From: Amanita rubescens
Taxonomy: Eukaryota > Basidiomycota > Agaricomycetes > Agaricales > Amanitaceae
Assembly (NCBI GenBank): GCA_015039365.1
Contig: WION01000001.1
Coordinates: 1,302,001-1,366,000 of the forward strand
DNA: 64,000 bases
Reading direction: 5' to 3'
A program made the translations under genes and the position numbers. Position 1 is the first letter of the stretch; each line of letters opens with the position of its first letter. Shown in pieces: positions 37,136 through 48,100 of this stretch. The notes under the pieces were generated by a model that was given only the letters and a program-made list of their open reading frames with translations, was not told where the DNA came from and ran no database searches.

Positions 37136-39145
37136 TTAATGTCGACCTCCAGCGCCTTTCCGAGGGCCCCATCGACTCTGTCGGTTGCCTGCCCCAGGTT
37201 GACTCCATTCATCCGATGCCATGTGCGTTTCTGGTTGCTGCGATGGAGCATAGGGATTCTGCCGGGACGAGGATGAAAAACCAGGGATGAAATCATCACC
37301 ACTATTAGCATCGGTGTACCCCGCTCGACCATACACAGTGTCAGATGTCGCGGGGAAAGAAGTACTACCATCCCCATCTCTGGACCACCAACTATCTCCG
37401 CCACCTTGGCCTTCCGCAGAACCAATGCCATTACCGAAGTATCCGGTACCGAATCCAGGTACCATAATATCTTCTTCTTCGTCTTGCCCACTCGTGTCGG
37501 TGATTTCTGGAGGTTTTTCTCCCCCTCCAGAGAATACTGATGATGCATCTCCGGGCCGTTCGCGAGACCAAAATCGCGTTGTGTGATCATTCGATGCAGA
37601 GACAAGAAGATGGCCGAGGGGATGGAAGGTCAACGACCAAACATTTGAATCATGGGCTTGGGAAAGCGTAGCGCGAGGAGGAGTAGAGGAGGTAGTGAAC
37701 ACTGGTTCGGGCGTTGATAGATCCCAGTGCAGAATAGACCCTTCTGAACCACCGGAGACAAGAATGGGGTGGAAGGGATGCCATGCAACGGCTACGTAAC
37801 GTCAGTAAGTGTTTGAGAGACGCAGGAACAACGCACAGCAAACTTCTTTCTTGTGACCCTTGAGCACACGGAACTCTTTCATTGCACGGATGTCAAAAAC
37901 TCGGACCGTCTGATCTCTTGAAGCACTAGCAACAAGGTTGCCATTTGGTGACCAAGATAGGGCTTGAACAGTATTTTTGTGAGAGTGTCTGAGGTGAGGT
38001 GATGGGTTTATCCGAGGAACACGGTCAAATAGCGCAGACGTACAGCGTAGAGAGCACAGTCCCAGTTCGGGGATCCCAAAACTTGATGAGATTATCTTTG
38101 CTTCCAGACACTAAGAGACCTTTGGTTGGATGCCATTGCACACACTTCACGTCCCATCCGTGGCCTGAGGTGGTAACATCAGAAGGGGGGGTCATACGAA
38201 GGATATATTACTGACCGGTTAAAACACTTTCTACGCGACTTTCTTGGAATGACCAAATGCGCACACTGGAATCGTCACTTGCAGTCGCAAACCTCAGATC
38301 GTCAGGACTGAAACTAAGCCCACGAATGGCCTCTCGTGAGCTTGAGCCATGCCATGCGGTCAAATTATTCATATTTGGCTCAAAGTACTTGATGACACCA
38401 CTCTTATCAGCCGATGCAAGATAAGCTCCCGAATGTGTGAAAGCAAGGGTGCAGATTGCGGTATCATGCGCTTGTAAGATAGTTTCAAAGTTGAAAGTTA
38501 GGCCATTCCATAGCGTAAATTCACCGCTCGTGGAGCCTGTAAGGACGCGACGGCCTTCTGGTGTCCACTACAAGAATGTTAGATCACTTCAGGCGGCGAA
38601 GGATTTACACACCGTCACCACGTTAACGGGGCATCGGATTTTGTTAGTCGATGTGTGTACGAATTTTGTGCAAAGAGAAGTCGAGCAATTATCAGGGTAC
38701 GCCTTTGGTGGCAACAGCTACATAATAGCTATAATCAATATTATGCATGCCGCGCAATATGAAATCTTACATCTATGATGAAAGGAGGGCTTGGTCTCAA
38801 ATGTGGCGCGTATGTTGTATTTGGGCGGAGTTTCCTCGTCTATGTTGCATATTATTATGTGTACAGGTATACATTCAGAATTTGTTCCCATGCGGTGCTT
38901 ACCAGAACCCATCTACCCATACCGCCGTTGTAATCAACCGTTCGGCGCGGTCTGGTTTTCTTAATCATCTTGCCATCCATGACTTGACGCGCGTTGGCTA
39001 GTTCTTGTTCTTGAACCTTGGTATCATCTTGCGGAGGGGGAGGTTGAGGGGGCAGAGTGTAGCGCTCAGGTGTCCATGGTCTATGTGTGGTAGACAGGGA
39101 ATGTGGCAAAGCACTTTGGGGCAGTAATACCGGAAGATATGACAT
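37136..39145 (-). CDS. PFS2: Polyadenylation factor Pfs2/WDR33, WD40 protein
   Basis: The N-terminus [20 protein letters not shown] precedes the family-specific [17 protein letters not shown]. Seven WD blades follow: [107 protein letters not shown] and [19 protein letters not shown]. The C-terminal tail is Gly/Ser-rich. This is the scaffold subunit of the cleavage and polyadenylation factor that helps read the polyadenylation signal in the nucleus. About eight exons; the joins checked keep the frame. A longer frame reaches a Met at 39244, but 39145 is the conserved start. It is divergent from the V-ATPase gene. Confidence 0.92.
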
Positions 39146-39265
39146 TTCCAATGACCTGCTCTGTTTGTATATATTTAGTACCAGCACTGTTGTGCTTCGC
39201 CAAATAAACTGCAACCGCCAAGCACTGCCAGCTTTCGCTACCATTCAATATAGCAAGTTGGGCGT
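39146..39265. promoter_or_regulatory. 120-bp bidirectional promoter PFS2 / VPH1
   Basis: Start codons of PFS2 (minus, 39145) and the V-ATPase subunit (plus, 39266) are only 120 bp apart. TATATATT at about 39167 and AATATAGC at about 39246 are the only AT-rich elements. No other gene fits here, so both promoters and 5' UTRs must overlap. Confidence 0.65.
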
Positions 39266-42200
39266 CATGTCGGACGAGTACTCGAGTCTGTTCCGTATGT
39301 CGTTTTTATTGCATATCATTTTACGCTTACACCATCATTAGGTTCGGAGCAGATGAGTTTGGTCCAGCTGTTTGTACCAACCGAAGTTGCGCATGACACC
39401 GTTGCAGAACTTGGAGAGCTCGGGGATGTACAATTCAAAGACGTTCGTAAACCTTAAATTTGTTGAATTTTATTGCTTACGCAGTCTTCAGTTGAACCCG
39501 AATGTCAATCCCTTTCAGCGTTCGTTTGTAGGAGAGATTCGTCGTATTGATGAAATGGCTCGTCGTGTTCGCTTTTTCATGAATCAAATCGAAAAGGAGA
39601 AAGACGTCGTTCCTATTCGCCCTCTTTATGATTCTGCCCCTCTCATTACCGTTGGCCCCCGCGCCGCGCGGACTATGGATGAGTTGGAGATAATGCTCAC
39701 CGAACATGAGTCGAGGCTAATCAAAATGAATGAGAGCTACCAGACGCTAAGCGAGAGGACGAAGGAGCTTGTAGAAGCCAGGCACGTGCTAAGGGAAACT
39801 GCCGTCTTCTTTGAAAAGGTACACTATTAGATTTGTCCTATCTTCTGACTGACTTTGTGTAGGCTCAGGCGCAGCGAGGCGACATACGATCTTCATTTGA
39901 TGACAGCTCAACACCATTGCTGCATGATGACCGAGAAAATCAACTATCCACCACTAGTTTGATAGTTGATTTGGAGTGAGAGGTTTTTATTCGATTGTAT
40001 CTGTATCTAACGCAGCCAGTAGATTTATTGCTGGTACCATCGAACGTTCGCGTATTCCTATCTTCGAGCGCGTTCTGTGGCGTGTTCTAGCGCGGCAATT
40101 TGTACATGAATTATACGGATATACCCGACCCCATCATTGACCCCGCAACTGGCACTGAAGTTTATAAGAATGTGTTCATCATCTTTGCTCACGGAGATAC
40201 TGTGCTCGCCAAAATTCGTAAAGTAGCGGAGTCCATGGGTGCTACTCTATATCCTATAGACGCGAATGCTGATAAACGATCCGCCGGACTCCGCGAAGTT
40301 TCTGATCGTTTAGAAGATCTAGAGGTTGTGCTTTATCAAACAGGCCTGAATAGGCGAAGTGAGCTTGTCACCATCGGCGAAAATTTGAGAAGCTGGCAAG
40401 TTGTCGTTAGGAAGGAAAAGATGATTTACGAGACCTTAAACCTATTCAACTACGATGTTCGGCGAAAGACTCTGATTGCCGAAGGTTGGGTTCCTACGCG
40501 TGACATTACTAGGATACAACTGGCATTGAAGGACGCGACAGTATGTACAAGCCAGTTAAAGAATTCCGTTGGCTTTGGCTAAAAATTTTTTAGGAGCAGT
40601 CGGGTACTAGCATACCTCCCATATTACATGAATTGCGCACGCATAAAACGCCGCCGACTTATCATAGGACCAACAAGTTTACAGAAGGATTTCAGGCTAT
40701 CATGGACAACTATGGCGTTGCTGCCTATCAGGAGGTTAACCCAGGCTTGTTCGCAATTGTGACGTTCCCGTTCTTGTTTGCTGTCATGTTCGGCGACATT
40801 GGGCACGGTTTCATCATTTTCATAGCGGCATTGTATATGATTTTGTCCGAGAAGCGGCTTCGGAGTCAGCCCATGGGCGAGGTTAGTCCTTAGCATAACG
40901 CACGAACGTCCTTATTCACCAGTTCGCTTCTTGTGCAGATTATGAGTCAATTTTTCTTGTACGTATTCAAATATTGACCATCCAGTAATACTGAACAGTG
41001 GCTGCAGTGGGCGCTACATTATCCTTTTAATGGGTGCCTTCTCTATGTATACCGGTCTCATGTACAACGACATTTTCTCCTAAATCTTTGCACTTGTGGC
41101 ACTCAGGGATGGACGTTTCCCCAGGGTAATTCGACGACTCTTACAGGGACATCAACTGGACATACCTATCCATTTGGCGTTGATCCCGGCTGGCATGGAG
41201 CAGAGAACGCCCTCGTTTTCACCAATTCTTATAAGATGAAGATGTCTGTGATATTGGGCGTCACGCATGCAAGTTACTTGTAACCTTACATGCGCCGTGC
41301 CTACTAATCTATACGCTAATAGATGACATTCGCGCTGTGCTTGCAGTTGCCTAATCATCTGAAATTCAAACGACGGGTCGATATATACGGCAACTTTTTA
41401 CCCCAAATAATCTTCTTGCAATCGATATTCGGCTACCTTGTGGCATGCATCCTATACAAGTGGAGCATCGATTGGTCAAAGGCCAAGACACAGCCTCCTT
41501 CTCTCTTGAACATGCTTATTACAATGTTCCTACAGCCAGGAAAAGTCAATCCTGCAACCCAATTATACCCTGCCCAGCCATTCGTGCAGGTTGTCCTTCT
41601 CCTCATGGCCGCCGTGTGTGTACCTTGGATGCTCATCACGAAACCTTACGTCATTTGGAAAGAAACAAAGAAAATTCAGGGTCAGGGCTACATGGGGCTT
41701 CAAGATGAAGCACCGCGAGATAGCTCCGATGAAGTGCTGGAAGGAGAAGAAGAGGGAAATGGAAGGGTTATTGTGGAATCATCGGAGGCAAACCATGTAC
41801 GTGTTCTCAAACTGATTATCAACACACACACTTATATATGCTTCAGGAGCAACACAGCTTTAGCGATGTCGTGATTCACCAGATCATACATACAATTGAA
41901 TTTTGCCTGGGCGGTATATCACATACCGCTTCATACCTTCGACTGTGGGCGCTCTCATTAGGCGCATGCTCAATTGTCTGAAGTGCTTTGGTCCATGACT
42001 ATCGGGGGTCATCTCCATCCTACCTCAATTGGAGACTTCATTGGACTCGTTTTGATGGGATTCCTTTGGATAAATATGACCATCGGTGGTTTATGCCTAA
42101 TGGAGGTACGTATCCGAATCTCGCTAAAGTAGTTGCTATATGTAAATCCTGCAGGGTCTCTCGGCATTTTTGCATGCTGTACGTCTACATTGGGTAGAAG

Positions 42201-42329
42201 CGAACAGCAAGCATTTTGAGGGTGGAGGACATGTGCGTACCTTCTATTGGACGACCTTGTGCTTAAGTAACCGTTATCTTTCAGGCGTTTACTCCTCTCA
42301 GTTTTGCCGATCCGGATGGGAAAGAGTAA
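39266..42329 (+). CDS. VPH1: V-type proton ATPase subunit a (Vph1-like) with four apparent +1 frameshifts
   Basis: The start [22 protein letters not shown] leads through [35 protein letters not shown] and [13 protein letters not shown]. It continues [26 protein letters not shown] and [34 protein letters not shown]. Next come [49 protein letters not shown] and [12 protein letters not shown] (containing the proton-channel arginine, YLRLW), ending FADPDGKE. It is the membrane stator subunit that carries protons in the vacuole. One extra base each at 40090, 41081, 41109 and 41961 breaks the frame; the protein is otherwise fully conserved and no intron accounts for them. One intron (41269-41322) has a GC donor. 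As written the gene could not make a full protein without frameshifting. Confidence 0.88.
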
Positions 42330-42775
42330 TTGATGGAATTGGCGCTAGCATTATGTACATAATAGTATGTAGGGCGCGATAGTTGACAATAATAGACAGC
42401 GCGCGTAGCCAATCACTTGGATACCTAGCGGTGCAATTTTTTTTTTCTAAATTCGAACTCCGATCAGGCCATGGAAAACGCGTGATAAAATACGCACTGC
42501 ATTCTTACTTCCTTACCTTTCTCTTTTCAACCCCCACTCAGTCTTCTCTATAGAGGTGAGGAACAGGTGTTGTTTCCTTGTTATCACGAACTCGAAGCTG
42601 ATACCCTCGTCAGGCGTATCGCCACTCCTAGACTTTTAGACCTCTAGAGCATATAGGGCTATCCTTTAGATTACTCTTATATACAGCATTTATTATCAAC
42701 TTGTAAGCGTTTTTTGCTCTTCAATCTTGGTATCATACTTATCTTTCTACCCAGGTAACAACGGAAGAAGAAAAA
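42330..42775 (+). promoter_or_regulatory. EF3 promoter with pyrimidine-rich start region and probable 5' UTR intron
   Basis: A poly-T run lies near 42438-42447, and GTGATAAAATACG at about 42482 could be a TATA element. It is followed by pyrimidine-rich sequence (CTTCCTTACCTTTCTCTTTTCAACCCCC), as is common at strongly expressed fungal genes. A GTGAGG donor at 42556 and a TTTCTACCCAG acceptor ending 42754 would define a 199-nt intron ending 21 bp before the ATG. No coding sequence is seen. Confidence 0.5.
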
Positions 42776-45700
42776 ATGCCCGCTGTCACCGCTGCTGCTG
42801 CCACTCCTGCGCCTGCTCCGGCCAACCTAAAAACTGCTGCATCCCCCGTTGCCGCCCAGTTTGACATCTCTGGTCTTTTTTTGGCCGACAAGTCGGTGCG
42901 CGATGCTGCCGCCAACCAATTAGCTTCTCTTGCCTCGACAGGAGGACCTGCTACCCTTGAATCCGTCGGATTTGCAGATGCCGTTATCAAGGCGCTCGCC
43001 GACAAAAAATCCCCCGCCACTCGCGAGAGTGCAGCTGACGCTGTCCGGGCGCTCATCAAAGGCGGTGCTGTAAAGGCTCTTGAACCCGTCTTCATACCCT
43101 CTGGTATCTTTACCGCTCTCCTAGATACATTCGCGGACAAGATGCCAGCCGTTAGAACAACCGCAGTGGAAGCAGTCCGCGAATACGCTTCTGCCATGAA
43201 TCCTTGGGGTACTACCGGCATCCTATTGCCTTTACTTCATCAGATCAAGACTGCAGGGAAATGGCAGGTCAAAACTGGTGCATTGGTTATTCTTGATCAA
43301 CTCGTGGCAAGTGCCCCTACTCAAACCGCCAAATTAATGCCGGAAATTGTGCCCGTTCTTTCCGAAGCTATCTGGGACACGAAAGCCGATGTGAAGAAGG
43401 CTGCTCGTGATTCGCTCACGAAAGCCACGGCACTTGTCTCTAACAAGGATATCGAGCGCTTCATCCCTGCGCTCATCAAAGCTTTGATCAATCCTGTAGA
43501 GGAAGTTCCCAACACCATCGCCCTTCTCTCAGCTACCACATTCGTTTCTGAGGTCGATTCTCCTACTCTTTCTCTTATGGTCCCGCTACTTTCTCGTGGT
43601 TTGTCGGAAAAATTGACTGCAACTAAGCGAAAGGTTGCTGTGTACGTCTTTTCATTTGATAGACGTAACCGGGCGCTTAACCAAGTTTATTAGCATCGTT
43701 GACAACATGTCCAAATTGGTGGACTCTCACGTCACCGTTAGGCCATTCATTCCCAAGCTCCTTCCTGGTCTAATCAAGGTAGAAACCACTATTGGCGATC
43801 CCGAAGCTCGCGGTGTAGTCGGCAGAGCCATAGCTACTCTTCGTCAGGTTGGCCAGGTTCCTGCCGATAGTGACGGCTCCAATTTGCCCCCTCTGAAATT
43901 CGCAGAACCCGTCCAAGCCGTCAACACTCTCGTTGCAGCATACAAGAAGCTTGGCGGAGAAATCGGTTCCAGCGACGTCTCAGCTGTATACGCAGCTGCG
44001 CTCGCGGTCAATCTTATCAATGCTAAGAACTTCGACGTGCCCGAATGGGAGACTCTTTCCCCTTATCTGGCCTTTATGACGGTCTCTCCTGATGGCGTCG
44101 CTGTTAGCCGAGAATGGGTTGTTCGTTCAGCTAATGAAGGCACATCCGATGACGAAGTTCCTGAGGATGAAGAAGAAGGCGAAGATTTGTGCAATTGCCA
44201 ATTCTCGCTTGCTTATGGCGCCAAGATTTTGTTGAACACCGCTACTCTTCGTCTTAAGCGTGGTCACCGCTATGGTCTGTGCGGTAAGAACGGTACCGGA
44301 AAGTCTACCCTTATGCGTGCCATCAACAATGGGTAAGTTCTATCGCTTTTCTTTACCTTCCGATAGCTGAAGGTACCCAAGCCAAGTTGAAGGTTTTCCC
44401 TCCCCTGATGAAGTACGCACTTTCTATGTCGAGCACGACATAGATGGAAGCGAAGAAGAGACATCTGTGTTGCAATTTATTATCAACGACAAGCGGGTTG
44501 AAGGTTCAGAGGCTGAAATCAAGGAAACATTAGCTTCCGTTGGATTCAGTGACGAGCGTCAGAAGCAAGCGATAGGCAGCTTGTCTGGTGGTTGGAAGAT
44601 GAAACTTGCTCTTGCTCGTGCCATGCTATTCAAAGCTGACATCTTGCTACTTGATGAGCCGACTAACCATCTTGACGTCGTCAATATCGCTTGGTTGGAA
44701 AATTACTTGACTAGTCTTAAGACATGTACCTCGAGTGAGTAACTCTTGTTCTATGACGACTCTAATACTAAAACCTTATTCATAGTTATCGTGTCGCATG
44801 ACTCTAGCTTCTTGAACAACACAATCACTGATGTACTCCATCTCAATCGCTTCAAGCTACGTAGGTATCGTGGAAACCTCGAGAAGTTTGTCCAGCAAGT
44901 ACCAGAGGCTAAGTCGTACTATACACTTGAGGCGCAAGCAGACTACAAGTTCCGACTTCCCGACCCGCCTCTTCTTGAGGGTGTGAAGACTAAAGAAAAG
45001 AGCTTGTTGAAGATGTTGGTCAAATTTTCCATCACTTGAACGATACATACTAACCTGTTGGCAGGCGTAAGGTTGGATTCCAATACCCCACTCAGCCTGT
45101 CCAACAGCTGTACGATATCACTTTACAAGTTTCTTTGTCTTCTCGTGTCGCCGTTCTCGGCCCGAATGGGTCTGGTAAATCGACTCTCGTCAGACTTTTG
45201 ATCGGTGACATGGAGCCTAACAAGGGCGGCGAAATCTGGAAACATCCCAATCTGGTCATTGGCTACGTTGCTCAGCATGCGTTCCATCATATTGATAACC
45301 ACCTTGATAAAACTCCTCTGGAGTATATGCTATGGCGTTATCAAACTGGTGAAGATCTGGAAGACATGGGTAAGGCTTCTCGACAAATCACCGAGGAAGA
45401 AGCCAAGAAGATGAAGGATGGATCGCTCATTGTTATTGAGGGACAAAAGCGGACCATTGATGAAATCATCTCCAGGAAAAAGCTTAAGCAGTCCTACGAG
45501 TATGAAGTTTCGTTCAAAGGACTCAGTTCCTCCGAAAACATTTGGTTGCCTCGCGATGAGCTTATCAAGCGTGGCTTTGAAAAGGCAAGTTCAAATCGAT
45601 TACGGTACGGTCTCGATACTTACTGTTCCCAACAGAAAGTCCTAGAGGTTGATACTCGTGAAGCTCAGCGCCTCGGCTTATTACGACCTCTCGTACGGCG

Positions 45701-46365
45701 CGAGATTGAGAAGCATTTCGCTGATTTCGGCCTTGAACCTGAATTCGTCTCTCACAACACCATGAGAGGTCTTTCTGGCGGTCAGAAAGTCAAAATTGTG
45801 CTTGGAGCTGCTACTTGGCGTCGTCCTCACGTCATATGCTTGGACGAGCCGACCAGTTCGTGCCCTAAGCTTTCTTGTGTAAGACTAATATTAACTTCTA
45901 CATTTAGACTATCTGGACCGAGAGTCTCTGGCTGCTTTGATTGAGGCCCTCAAGCAGTTCGAAGGTGGAGTTCCTTGTAATCACCCACAACCGCGACTTC
46001 TCCGAATCGCTTTGCAATGAGTAAGCTGTTTATCACCGTACCCTCGCATTACTAACTAGTGATACAGGGTCTGGGCTATGCATGATGGGCATTTAGAACC
46101 GTCAGGCCATAACTGGGTTGAAGGTCAAGGTAGCGGGCCTCGCATCGATAAGAAAGACGGCTTGGACGAAGATCAATATGATGCAATGGGTAACAAAGTT
46201 GAGTCGAAGAAAAACAAGAAATTGACATCAAGCGAAGCAAGGAAGGTTAGTCCTATTGAATAGATATGCAGTCATCGCAGACAAACTCAATTTATGCGAC
46301 AGCTTAAAAAAGAGCGGATGGCACGCAAAAAGCGAGGCGAGGATGTAACAGACGACGAGCTCTAA
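42776..46365 (+). CDS. TEF3: Translation elongation factor 3 (EF3), one apparent +1 frameshift
   Basis: An Ala/Pro-rich start precedes N-terminal HEAT repeats ([17 protein letters not shown] onward), then a four-helix region. ABC1 has [25 protein letters not shown] and [13 protein letters not shown]2 has GPNGSGKST, the chromodomain-like insert ([17 protein letters not shown]), [16 protein letters not shown] and LDEPTNYLD across an intron. The C-terminus is basic ([27 protein letters not shown]). EF3 is the fungus-specific ribosomal ATPase that promotes E-site tRNA release. Length is about 1,050 residues, normal. One extra C at 45973-45974 lies between FEGGV and [13 protein letters not shown] and breaks the frame near the end of ABC2. 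EF3 is essential, so an assembly error is likely here unless another copy exists. Confidence 0.95.
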
Positions 46366-46530
46366 TTTGTTTCGCACCTATTCTTGTATTTCGCTGTCCA
46401 TTCACGAGTATCATGCCTACCTATTCCTGAGTATATTATTTTCCTGTAATAAAGCATTTACGACGTCCATGGGTAATGAGATAGTCCATATTATGCTACA
46501 TAAAGGACAGGTATAGCCGTTGCACGCTAT

Positions 46531-47952
46531 TTACCAAATCTCTGATATAATCACAGCCGATATATATGTTAAGCACATAAAAAGCCAGTCAGGACAACCC
46601 AATGCTATAGCATTGGAAGTAGATCCTGGAACTGGTAAGAAATGGGCTGAGTCTTTTTTTTGCTGTTGTGCCGATTCCTGCGAAAAGCCTTCAACTTCAT
46701 AGCTAAGATATGCGGGAAATAACGGTCTAACCTTGAATGCCGCCAGGCCGACTAAAATTCCAAGTGCGAAAAAGATAATAGCTACGATGAGCCAAATGAA
46801 GCCCCACACTGTTTATGTCGTCAACTCCCCTCACAGCTGAAACATTGAACAATACCTTGAGAAGGAAAACATCCACAGATTTTTGCAAATTGTGAAGCAT
46901 CTGACGTGTTGACCTTGCGTGTAATTGTATCGTCTGTATAAGTGTTGGAAGATGAGCATTTTGCCGCAGGACCCCACGTACCGACTACATCCCAGAGTGC
47001 ATACATGCAGGACATGACACCGATAAACAGGACCTTTGTATCCAATGTCATCGAGGTGAAAACGTCATGGAAAGCAACAACATACTAAGTATCGAAGAGC
47101 GACTCCGCCGCCGACAAACCAGAACAGCACAATTAAGGCCGACATGCCAAGGATAAGGGCCCAGGTCCTAAGGAAGATAATTTAAGACTTGCGATTTGGT
47201 GGATAAATCATTGACTCACAAGAGATTCCTCCGAGCCCACCATAAAGTGAACAGGAAGAAAACCGCGAGAACTAGGGTGGCTATTTTGCTGGCGTTCGTA
47301 TCAAAGCCGCATGCAATGAGGCAAGCACCGATGAAGCAGGAACCGAGGTAACCAGCGGGGAGCGTCAACCAAGGGATCCCGCCGGCCATGCGCGTCGCGC
47401 CTCCTTCATCAGCTATATATTAACGAGTTGATATAAGTTTGTTAAAACGAGAGTCGTGAAGGCTCACGATCAAGTTCTATGGATTCGATTCTGGCACAAG
47501 TCAACAAGCCCATGAATGCATGGCTCATCTAGGTAGTTCCTTGAGTTCAGTATCATATGTAACATGATTGACGGTATATTCTGCACACCTCATGAAAGCC
47601 GACTGTGAGCAGCCTTTATAAACGGTGATCAATGCGAAAAAGAAATGTTTTATGAGAGTTTACGTACTTGAAGGGATAAACTAGTGAACATTTAGCTCTA
47701 TCAAGTTGCCGTGCATGAAGCAACACTCACTGATAAGCTTAAGGTATGGTACATGCCTTGAAAGTCGCAGATTTGATATATTTATGATCAAAAAGGACAA
47801 AGTGATGTAACATACCACAGAATTGCGATGATGACGATATAACACGCTGCGACAATGAGAGTTGTCTCTTGCGTTGCGTTTGGGGTAAGGGTTGACTTGA
47901 CACTGCGTCGAAGCAATGCAGAGGTATCAAGGTATTCACTGGGTATTGGCAT
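46531..47952 (-). CDS. M50B-like integral membrane zinc metallopeptidase
   Basis: Spliced exons give TPNATQETTLIVAACYIVIIAILW, HVPYLKLIIYPFKLLTVGFHEMSHAF, CARIESIELDPDEGGATRM and AGGIPWLTLPAGYLGSCFIG. These continue into hydrophobic segments (ATLVLAVFFLFTLWWARRNLL; WALILGMSALIVLFWFVGG; VLFIGVMSCMYALWDVVG; VWGFIWLIVAIIFFALGILVGLAAF). HEMSH is the HExxH zinc motif, formed across an exon junction (HE | MSH). The PWLTLPAGYLGS signature is typical of the fungal M50B-like family. About six membrane helices. Substrates are unknown; site-2-protease-type cleavage is plausible but unproven. The C-terminal tail after LAAF is uncertain and may end earlier. Each exon join checked is in frame. Confidence 0.85.
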
Positions 47953-48100
47953 GACGAGGGAAAAGAAGACAAAGCGCCGAACAAACCGCAGCGAATACTT
48001 ATGCTGCGCCACTGCCCATGCCAAGACTAAAATAATGATTGGAATACGTAAAACGGTCACAATTGCTGTAGATATTGCACTGCCATCCAACTTCGCCATC

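Noticed and set aside
42739..43221. 160-codon minus-strand Ala-rich open frame
   Set aside because: Antisense shadow of the strongly codon-biased 5' end of EF3.
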